Assembly: GCA_002422285.1 (NCBI GenBank)
Contig: DIUF01000059.1
Location: 1-24,669, forward strand
Direction: 5' to 3'
Length of the DNA stretch: 24,669 nucleotides
DNA from: Flavobacteriales bacterium UBA6165
Lineage (GTDB): Bacteria; Bacteroidota; Bacteroidia; Flavobacteriales_D; Crocinitomicaceae
Shown: positions 16,209 to 23,800 of the stretch, piece by piece
Layout of the letters: each line of letters begins with the position of its first letter
Numbering within the stretch: the stretch's first letter is position 1
Program-made: the position numbers and the translations under genes
Notes under the pieces: generated by a model
What the model saw: the letters and a program-made list of their open reading frames with translations, nothing else
What the model was told of the DNA's origin: nothing
The model's database searches: none

Positions 16209-16273
16209 CTATACGTATAGTTATCAACAAGGGTTACAAAACTGTTAATAAACTTTGATTTAGCTGTGGAAAA
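16209..16273. promoter_or_regulatory. Divergent control region with a palindrome and three DnaA-box-like sites
   Basis: CTATACGTATAG at 16209-16220 is a perfect 12-bp palindrome. Immediately next is TTATCAACA (16221-16229), one mismatch from the DnaA box TTATCCACA. TGTTAATAA (16243-16251, two mismatches) and TGTGGAAAA (16265-16273, one mismatch to TGTGGATAA) lie in the opposite orientation. An AT-rich tract, 16284-16303, follows. The region separates divergently transcribed genes, so it may hold operators, DnaA regulation sites or a replication origin. The similarity alone does not choose between these. Confidence 0.4.
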
Positions 16274-16296
16274 GTTTTTCTTTTCGTCAATTTTAT

Positions 16297-16304
16297 TATA
16301 TTTG
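16297..16304 (+). promoter_or_regulatory. Promoter box of the parvulin-like gene (TAnnTTTG)
   Basis: TATATTTG matches TAnnTTTG exactly. It ends only 2 bp before an ATG at 16307, so transcription would begin at or after that codon. This favours translation from the next in-frame ATG at 16325. No good -33 TTTG is present, only a T-rich stretch. Confidence 0.45.
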
Positions 16305-16324
16305 CTATGGCTAAAACAATTCTT

Positions 16325-16954
16325 ATGCTTAGAATTCAAACTTTATTGCTCTTTTGCATTTTTTCCTGCGCTGCTTTTTCTCAAACAGAAAACCAAGCGC
16401 GTCGCGCTCTTAAAGGCGTAATCAGCTTCGACCAATTAGATTCACTTAAATCTGAACATCCAACGTGGCGTATTTTTTCCGAAATTTTATCCGATATCGA
16501 CACCACGAAATACCCCGCAATAAAAAATCCTGTTTTGGGCGATATTCGAAAAATGTCTCTAGAGCACTATGGTATAAAAAGCTATTTATTCAAAATTGTT
16601 GAAACGGAAATTGACAGACTTTGCAGGGCCCAATACATTTTTTTAGATGGAGAAGTTTACTCATTTGCTCAGCAAGACTCCTTAAGTCGTCAAATCGCAT
16701 ATCGCTACAACACAGGAATTGATTTTTTGGAACTTTATGAGGAATACAACAAGGGAATGGATGCTCCAGACATTGGATGGTTCAATTTAGAAATGGTTCA
16801 CCCAGAATTCTTCGATGCGGTTTTTAATCAATACAAAGGCTCGGTTTTTTCTGTTCGCGTACCCGATGTAGATGGACTTTTTGTGATCCATAAAACCCAC
16901 GAAAATATTGTGCGAAATCTCTACAAAACCATCTGGATTGGATACGAGGAGTAA
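16325..16954 (+). CDS. Secreted parvulin-like protein, probably catalytically degenerate
   Basis: This 209-residue protein starts at ATG 16325 and has a signal peptide (MLRIQTLLLFCIFSCAAFSQ, cleavage after Gln20). An ATG at 16307 adds six residues but lies within 2 bp of the promoter box. Residues about 99-193 follow the parvulin prolyl isomerase pattern. CRAQYIFL stands where RASHILV is usual, then DSLSRQIAYRYNTGIDFLELYEEYN matches the helix with D-F-x-E-L, then DIGWFNLEMVHPEFFDAVF matches G-D-L-G-W-F...M-V-x-x-F-x-x-A-V-F, and GLFVIHKTHE closes it where G-(Y/W)-H-I-I-K-V is usual. Both conserved active-site histidines appear replaced, by Tyr and Phe. It may therefore be a chaperone-like parvulin without isomerase activity. 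The N-terminal 90 residues are unrecognised. The fold call rests on pattern reading only. Confidence 0.6.
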   Translation: MLRIQTLLLFCIFSCAAFSQTENQARRALKGVISFDQLDSLKSEHPTWRIFSEILSDIDTTKYPAIKNPVLGDIRKMSLEHYGIKSYLFKIVETEIDRLCRAQYIFLDGEVYSFAQQDSLSRQIAYRYNTGIDFLELYEEYNKGMDAPDIGWFNLEMVHPEFFDAVFNQYKGSVFSVRVPDVDGLFVIHKTHENIVRNLYKTIWIGYEE

Positions 16955-16973
16955 TTAGGCTGAGGCGAGCGCT

Positions 16974-17069
16974 ACTTTCTCAAAGTTCGTCGATAAAGCC
17001 AATCAAACTGAGAAATATTTCTCTACATTGAAGATACAAACAAAATCAGCACCGCACTTTGACAAAGTT
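16974..17069. repeat. Palindrome-rich convergent spacer with a repeated 14-mer
   Basis: ACTTTCTCAAAGTT (16974-16987) and ACTTTGACAAAGTT (17056-17069) agree at 12 of 14 bases, and each is nearly self-complementary (ACTTT against AAAGT). Between them, at 17010-17023, GAGAAATATTTCTC is a perfect 14-bp palindrome. The spacer lies between two converging genes (stops at 16954 and 17107). It may serve as a bidirectional transcription end or be a dispersed repeat. No T-run terminator is evident. Confidence 0.5.
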
Positions 17070-17098
17070 AAGCGTAGGGTTTCTAATCGAAGTGTTTA

Positions 17099-17126
17099 GC
17101 CAGTGGCTAGAGGCCAGCCGCTAGCC
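17099..17126 (-). repeat. Four degenerate heptamer repeats across the sirtuin stop codon
   Basis: Read on the minus strand the repeats are GGCTAGC, GGCTGGC, CTCTAGC and CACTGGC, four consecutive 7-mers of consensus NNCTRGC. They encode the last residues of the sirtuin (L-A-A-G-L) and its TAG stop and continue 8 bp beyond. They are GC-rich against an AT-rich background. Confidence 0.55.
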
Positions 17127-17793
17127 GCCTAAACTGCTCCATCCCCTCCCCAGCTTCCTCCCGAATATGCGTAAATCTCCCTCCAACTGGTATATCCTTC
17201 GGGTCGATGGCAAAACAACGACATGAATTCGAAACAGAATGAATCAAACCAGCTGCGGGATAAACGTTTAGCGAAGTGCCAATCACAAGGAATAAATCTG
17301 CTTCACTCACAATTTCAGCTGCGGCATCCAACAAAGGAACAGCCTCTCCAAACCACACCACATGAGGACGAAGTTGATAACCATCTGGACATAAATCACC
17401 AAGTTCAATGTTGTCGCCATCAATATCATAATAAGCCTTTTCTTGATTGGGTCCTGAGCTCTTCGACTTCGTAATTTCGCCATGCAAATGCAGCACTTTT
17501 GTAGAGCCCGCTCGCTCATGCAAATTGTCGATGTTCTGTGTCACAATATGTACATCAAAATACTGCTCCAAGTCAGCCAAAATGCGATGTGCCTCATTGG
17601 GTTCGGCGGCATTATTCACCTTTCGTCGCAAATTATAAAACTCCAAAACCAAGGCCTTATCTTTATGCCAAGCCTCTGGTGTAGCCACATCCTCAATGCG
17701 ATAATTTTCCCACAATCCCCCTGAATCACGAAATGTGCCCAATCCACTTTCGGCACTAATGCCCGCTCCTGATAATACGACTAATTTTTGCAT
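17107..17793 (-). CDS. Sirtuin (NAD-dependent deacylase, CobB-like) lacking most zinc cysteines
   Basis: This 228-residue protein is a Sir2-family enzyme that removes acyl groups from lysine using NAD in the cytoplasm. The NAD site is GAGISAESGLGTFRD (9-23). TQNIDNLHERAG (85-96) and the catalytic His104 in HLHGE follow. RPHVVWFGE and GTSLNVYPAAGL complete the core. Tyr53 and Arg56 in FYNLRR are the class III pair that favours malonyl- or succinyl-lysine. The small zinc domain is reduced: between residues 107 and 140 there is one Cys (C135) instead of four, so zinc binding is probably lost, as in some other bacterial sirtuins. The C-terminus is encoded by heptamer repeats. It is monocistronic, divergent from maeB. 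Confidence 0.93.
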   Translation of the reverse strand: MQKLVVLSGAGISAESGLGTFRDSGGLWENYRIEDVATPEAWHKDKALVLEFYNLRRKVNNAAEPNEAHRILADLEQYFDVHIVTQNIDNLHERAGSTKVLHLHGEITKSKSSGPNQEKAYYDIDGDNIELGDLCPDGYQLRPHVVWFGEAVPLLDAAAEIVSEADLFLVIGTSLNVYPAAGLIHSVSNSCRCFAIDPKDIPVGGRFTHIREEAGEGMEQFRRLAAGL

Positions 17794-17935
17794 GGTGTTT
17801 TTAAAATTTTTAACTCTCTAAACGCTTAAACTAATTTAGGAACAAAGGAAAACCCAAATTTTCAAATCAAATTAAATCCTCTACCATAACCAATAAAATA
17901 TTACTTTCGCGTCTTCATTTGTTCAATACAAACAT

Positions 17936-20206
17936 ATGGCAAAAATTAGAAAACAAGACGCGCTAGATTATCATTCACAAGGTCGCCCGGGTAAAATCGA
18001 GGTGATTCCATCTAAACCCTATTCATCTCAGCGCGATTTATCATTAGCTTATTCACCAGGTGTGGCCGAGCCTTGCTTGAAAATAGCAGAAACTCCAGAA
18101 GACGTTTATAAATACACCGCCAAAGGCAATTTGGTGGCCGTAATTTCCAACGGCACGGCTGTTTTGGGCCTGGGAGATTTGGGCCCAGAGGCTTCTAAAC
18201 CTGTGATGGAAGGCAAAGGATTGCTCTTCAAAATCTTCGCAGATATCGATGTGTTTGATATTGAGGTAGATGCCCGCGACCCAGAGTTGTTTATCCAAAC
18301 CGTGAAAGCCATTGCGCCAACTTTTGGAGGTATCAACTTGGAGGACATCAAGGCCCCAGAAGCCTTTGAAATTGAGCGTCGTTTGAAAGAGGAGTTGAAT
18401 ATTCCGATCATGCACGACGACCAACACGGTACAGCAATTATCACTTCTGCGGCTCTTTTGAATGCCTTGGAATTGGCTCGCAAACGTATCAACCGAGTTA
18501 AAGTTGTAGTAAGCGGTGCGGGTGCATCTGCCATTTCTTGCGCAAAATTATACATGGCACTTGGCGTTTTACGCGAAAACATTTTCATGTACGACAGTAA
18601 AGGTTTGATTTGGATGGGACGCGAAAATCTCGACGAACAAAAACAGCCCTTTGCCATTCATAAAAAGGATATCACCCTAGAAGCCGCTCTAAAAGGCGCA
18701 GACGTGTTTTTGGGTCTTTCCAAAGGCAACATCATCTCGAAAGAAATGATCAAGTCGATGGCGAAAAACCCAATTGTATTTGCTTTGGCGAATCCTGATC
18801 CGGAAATTCCTTACAAAGATGCCATTGCAGCACGTCCTGATGTGATTATGGCAACAGGGCGATCTGACCATCCTAATCAGGTGAATAATGTTTTGGGCTT
18901 CCCATTTATTTTCCGTGGGGCGCTGGATGTTCGCGCCACTTGTATCAACGAAGAAATGAAATTGGCAGCCGTAAAAGCTATCGCCAATTTGGCCAAAGAA
19001 TCGGTTCCTGAAGAAGTAAACGAAGCTTATGGCGACAAAAATATTGTTTTCGGACGCGATCAATTCATCCCAAAACCGCTCGACCCAAGATTGATTTATC
19101 ATGTGGCTCCAGCAGTTGCCAAAGCAGCCATGGACTCGGGTGTAGCCAAAAACCCCATCGAAAATTTTGATGCCTACATTGATGAATTAAAAGGACGTTT
19201 GGGCTTAGACAATAAATTCATGCGTGCGCTTTCAGAGCGCGCTCGTCGCAATCCAAAACGTGTTGTGTTTGCAGAAGCTGAGAGCTACAGAATTTTAAAA
19301 GCTGCACAAACAGTTTACGAGGAGGGCGTTTGTACGCCAATTCTGCTTGGCAATGTGACGCGCATCAAAGAATTGTTAGAGGAATATACCATTGAGTTCG
19401 ATGACGATGTTATAATAATCGACCCAAAAGACCATGCTTTGAGCAGCAAAAGACATGAATATGGTGCGGTACTTTTTGAAAAACGCAAACGCAAAGGTTT
19501 AACACTGCATGAAGCAACCAAACTGATGCGCGACCGCAACTATTTTGGAGCAATGATGGTGGAAATGGGCGAAGCAGATTCTTTTGTTTCTGGCATATCG
19601 AGAAAATATCGCGATGTCTTGAAACCACTCATTGAAATCATTGGGGTGCAAAAAGATGTGGAGAAAATTGCAGGTATGATTATCATGCTTACCAAACGCG
19701 GACCTATGTTCTTAGCTGATACCACTGTGCATGTGAATCCATCAACAAACGATTTGGTAAACATCACCGATTTGGTGGCAAAAGCCGTTCGTCGATTAAA
19801 ATTGACACCACGTATAGCTATGCTAGGTTACTCCAACTTTGGTTCATCTCCCGGTGAAGAGCCGAATAAGATGAAAGATGCGGTAGAAATACTTCACCAA
19901 ACGCAACCCAATCTGATTGTGGATGGAGAGGTTCAGGCCAATTTTGCCCTAAACAATGAAATGCTTCTAGAAAAATTCGAGTTCTCAACTTTGGCCAATA
20001 AACAAGTAAACACCTTGATTTTTCCAAATCTTTCAGCAGGAAACATTGCTTACAAAATGATGCAAGAAATGACCGATGCAGAAGTAGTTGGCCCTATGTT
20101 GCTGGGCTTGAAAAAATCAGCGCACGTGTTGCAATTGGGTTGCTCAGTTAGAGAAATTGTAAACATGGTGAAAATCGCAGTGGTTGACGCACAAAGCAAA
20201 CAATAG
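17936..20206 (+). CDS. maeB: NADP-dependent malic enzyme with phosphotransacetylase-like C-terminal domain
   Basis: This 756-residue protein is a MaeB-type malic enzyme that oxidatively decarboxylates malate to pyruvate and makes NADPH in the cytoplasm. The malic N-terminal domain is at about 1-160, with SLAYSPGVAEPC, the catalytic tyrosine and lysine region YKYTAKGNLVAVISNGTAVLGLGDLGP, and FADIDVFDIEVDA. The NAD(P) domain runs from about 165 to 390 (HDDQHGTAI, VVVSGAGASAISCAKLY, FALANPDPEI, ATGRSDHPNQVNN). The C-terminal domain (about 425-750) resembles phosphate acetyltransferase and in this family binds acetyl-CoA as an allosteric regulator. Length is normal for MaeB. ruvA starts 6 bp after the stop, so maeB heads a string with ruvA and sprA. 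The start ATG directly precedes a typical AKIRKQDALDYH beginning. Confidence 0.97.
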   Translation: MAKIRKQDALDYHSQGRPGKIEVIPSKPYSSQRDLSLAYSPGVAEPCLKIAETPEDVYKYTAKGNLVAVISNGTAVLGLGDLGPEASKPVMEGKGLLFKIFADIDVFDIEVDARDPELFIQTVKAIAPTFGGINLEDIKAPEAFEIERRLKEELNIPIMHDDQHGTAIITSAALLNALELARKRINRVKVVVSGAGASAISCAKLYMALGVLRENIFMYDSKGLIWMGRENLDEQKQPFAIHKKDITLEAALKGADVFLGLSKGNIISKEMIKSMAKNPIVFALANPDPEIPYKDAIAARPDVIMATGRSDHPNQVNNVLGFPFIFRGALDVRATCINEEMKLAAVKAIANLAKESVPEEVNEAYGDKNIVFGRDQFIPKPLDPRLIYHVAPAVAKAAMDSGVAKNPIENFDAYIDELKGRLGLDNKFMRALSERARRNPKRVVFAEAESYRILKAAQTVYEEGVCTPILLGNVTRIKELLEEYTIEFDDDVIIIDPKDHALSSKRHEYGAVLFEKRKRKGLTLHEATKLMRDRNYFGAMMVEMGEADSFVSGISRKYRDVLKPLIEIIGVQKDVEKIAGMIIMLTKRGPMFLADTTVHVNPSTNDLVNITDLVAKAVRRLKLTPRIAMLGYSNFGSSPGEEPNKMKDAVEILHQTQPNLIVDGEVQANFALNNEMLLEKFEFSTLANKQVNTLIFPNLSAGNIAYKMMQEMTDAEVVGPMLLGLKKSAHVLQLGCSVREIVNMVKIAVVDAQSKQ

Positions 20207-20212
20207 CAAGAA

Positions 20213-20788
20213 ATGATTGCACAATTAACAGGAAAAATCATCGAGAAAAATCCAACCGATTTGGTTTTGGACGTAAATGGCGTGGGATATGAACTTAAAG
20301 TTTCATTGAATACGTCATCCGAAATTGATGAGAAAAAGCCTGTAACTATTTTCACACAGTTTATTGTTAGAGAAGATGCGCAATTGTTGTATGGCTTTCA
20401 CAATAAAGAAGAACGAACTATGTTCAACCACTTGATTAGCGTTTCTGGAATTGGGCCGAATACTGCTATTTTAATGTTATCCGCTTTACGACCAGGAGAA
20501 ATTGCTAGAGCTATTCAATCAGAAGATTTGGTTACTATCAAAGGAATCAAAGGAATTGGGGTAAAAACGGCCGAGCGCGTAATAGTTGATCTAAGAGATA
20601 AAGTGGGCAAATTGAGCTTCGCAGAAAATAATTTATCAGGACTAGGCAATACGACACGATTTGAGGCGTTATCTGCCTTAGTCTCTTTAGGCTTTGATAG
20701 AAAATCTGTAGAAAAAGCACTTGACAAAATCTATCATGACGGGGCAACCGTTGAAGGATTAATACGAGAAGGATTAAAAATATTGTAG
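20213..20788 (+). CDS. ruvA: Holliday junction branch migration protein RuvA
   Basis: This 191-residue protein is the RuvA subunit that binds four-way DNA junctions and loads the RuvB motor during recombinational repair. The N-terminal OB fold is MIAQLTGKI...VLDVNGVGYELKV (about 1-62), with the acidic region seen as REDAQLLYGF. Two helix-hairpin-helix motifs follow, SVSGIGPNTAILML (about 77-90) and IKGIGVKTAERVIVDL (about 112-127). The C-terminal domain III that contacts RuvB is FEALSALVSLGF...VEGLIREGLKIL (about 145-191). All landmarks and the length are normal. It lies between maeB (6-bp gap) and sprA (18-bp gap), an order common in Bacteroidota. ruvB and ruvC are not in the window. Confidence 0.98.
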   Translation: MIAQLTGKIIEKNPTDLVLDVNGVGYELKVSLNTSSEIDEKKPVTIFTQFIVREDAQLLYGFHNKEERTMFNHLISVSGIGPNTAILMLSALRPGEIARAIQSEDLVTIKGIKGIGVKTAERVIVDLRDKVGKLSFAENNLSGLGNTTRFEALSALVSLGFDRKSVEKALDKIYHDGATVEGLIREGLKIL

Positions 20789-20806
20789 TACCTTGCATTG
20801 ATATAC

Positions 20807-23800
20807 GTGAATACGGAGAGAAAACACTTTAAGCGCTACCTCGTTGGCATCGGACTTCTGGTGCTGTTATTTTCGCAAAACAGTTTTGCGAATGGTATCA
20901 AAACATATATCGACACCCCAGAGGTTGAACTTCCTTTTCCCATTGAGGAGCATCTTGATCCAACAGGGAATGAACCACAATCTTTTGACTTGGGCAACCC
21001 ATCCAACGTTACCACAACTATTGAATACGACCCTGTTACAGGAACCTATATTTTCACAGAAACCATTGGTGAAAACATCCAATACCGACCACCAAGCATG
21101 ATGACCCTTGAGGAATACCTCAACTACATGCAGCAAAAGGAAATGGAGGAGTATTGGAAGGAGAGGATTGCACAACAAAATGCGGAAAATCAAGCCGCAG
21201 GTTTACCTCCCATTCGGGTTGACTCTGATGCCTTTAGAAATATTTTCGGAAGTGATGAAATCAGCATTCGTCCGCAAGGTTCGGTTGAATTATCGTTTGG
21301 TGTAAGCCATTCACGCTACGACAACCCAATTTTACCAGAGAATCAAAGAAAAATTACCCGCTTCGATTTCAATCAAAACATCCAATTGAACTTAGTCGGA
21401 CAAATTGGTACACGAGTAAAATTGGCAACTAATTACAACACCCGTGCAGCATTTGATTTTGAAAACATCTCCAATTTACGCCACTCTGGCGACGAAGATG
21501 ACTTGCTTCAACTTATTGAATTGGGTAACGTTAGCTTTCCGCTCAACACCACACTCATTCAAGGGTCTCAAACACTTTTTGGAGCCAAAGCCAGACTGCA
21601 ATTTGGTAAACTTACTGTAGACGCTATTGCCTCTCAATCACGTGGACAAAGACAAATCATCAATGTTGAGGGCGGCGCACAAGTCACACAATTCAATATT
21701 GGGGCAGATAACTATGAGCAAAATAAACACTACTTTTTAGGACATTATTTCCATGACAACTACGACCAATGGATGTCCACTTTACCTATTGTTGGTTCAC
21801 CAATAAACATTACACGTATTGAAGTTTGGGTAACAAACCGCCAAAACATTACCGAAAACACCAGAAACATCGTCGCCTTTGCCGACTTAGGGGAAGCACT
21901 TCCACAGCATTTTGAAGGCGGTGTAAGTTCTTCAGATTTGTCGAATCCCCGACCAAGAAACGACGCCAACAACCTCTATGATTGGGCAGTAGGCAACCAA
22001 GATGTTAGAAGCTTCTTTAATGCAACATCTGCTTTATCAACGCAAACCGTTTCTCCAGGACCCTTCAATCAAGCTTTCGAATACGAGAAAGTAGAAAACG
22101 CACGAAAACTTACAGAACAAGAATATTCCTACAATGCCCTACTTGGATACATCTCTCTGAACATGCCTTTGAATACGGATGAAGTTTTAGGTGTTGCATT
22201 CGAATATACAGTTAACGGTAGAACTTATCAAGTAGGTGAATTTTCTTACGATGGTGTAAATGGCACTGATGCCTTGTATCTTAAAATGTTGCGTTCTACA
22301 ATCTTAAGTCCACAAATGCAAATTTGGGACTTGATGATGAAAAACGTTTACTCCGTTGGTGGGTTCCAATTGTCTCAACAAAATTTCCGCATGGATGTTT
22401 GGTACAACAACCCCGAAACATCTTTACCTGTAAACTTCATGCCTTTCGCAGGGGTAGATGATATTTTATTGGTCGAGCTCCTCGAAATGGATAAGTTGAA
22501 TATTGTCAATCAACCCTTTTCTGACGGTATCTTTGACTTTACTCCCATACAAATGCAAGGAAACCGAATGGTGAGCGGGGGTACCATAAACCCCATGAAT
22601 GGTCGAGTCTATTTGTCCACAATAAACCCATTTGGAAGAACCCTACGGCAAAAATTAATTGATGTCGCTGGCATGTCCGAAACTCAAGCAGATCGCATTG
22701 CCTTCACCGAACTTTATGACTCTACGCAAATTCAAGCCCAACTTCTTCCTAGGAAAAATCGCTTTAGTTTGCGTGGAGAGTTTAAATCTTCTGTGAGTGG
22801 CGATATACCTTTGAACGCACTCAATGTGCCTCAAGGCGGGGTAACGGTTATTGCTGGCGGCGTCCCATTAACAGAGGGCATTGACTATCAGGTTGATTAC
22901 AGTATGGGAAGAGTTCGTATTCTGAACTCCTCCATTTTGGAATCCAATGTTCCTATACAAATACAGGTGGAGAGTAATTCTATTTTTGGATTCCAGCAAA
23001 AAACCTATTTGGGTACACATTTCAATTATCGAGTCAATAAGGATTTTAACATTGGAGCCACTTGGATCAATGCCAAGGAAAAACCACTTACACCCAAAAT
23101 CAATATAGGCGATGAACCCTATTCTAACCACATCCTAGGGTTGAACATCGACTTTAGAAAAGAAGTGCCCTTTATTACAAAAATGGTCGATGCCTTACCC
23201 AATATTTCAACTAGCGCCCCATCTTTTGTAACATTCAGGGGTGAAGGCGCCTATCTACTACCAGGTGTGCCAAGGGGCTTGCAGGGACAAGGTGGAACAT
23301 CATATATTGACGACTTTGAGGCCAGCCAAAGCATCATCGATTTACGTTCGCAAACGGCTTGGAAAATCGCATCAATTCCACAAGGGCAACCAGACTTATT
23401 CCCAGAAGCAAGTTTGGTGAATGACTTAGCCTTAGGTTATAACCGTGCCTTGCTATCGTGGTATTCTATTGACCCGTTGTTTTATCAAAACAACAACCTA
23501 ACCCCACCACACATACAAGCCAATCCAGCTATGTTGCAGGATTCTAGGATGAGAATCGTTTTGATGACAGAACTTTTCCCCAACTTAAATCTCCAACAAT
23601 TTACCTTTAATAATGTACCTTCCCTAGACTTGGCTTTTTATCCACAAGAACGAGGTATGTATAATTACGACATCAATGAAGCCTTTATTGATGTAGATGG
23701 ACGCTTTACAAATCCGAGACAAAGATGGGGTGGGGTCATGCGCGCCCTATCAACAACTAATTTTGAACAAGCCAATATAGAATTTATTCAATTCTGGCTT

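Noticed and set aside
17902..17909. TACTTTCG as a promoter box for maeB.
   Set aside because: It has one mismatch to TAnnTTTG and no -33 TTTG at the right distance; the position is plausible but the support is too thin.
18106..18657. An open frame of 183 codons antisense to maeB.
   Set aside because: It lies wholly inside the well-supported maeB coding region, has no recognisable domain or promoter, and is explained by the codon use of the sense strand.
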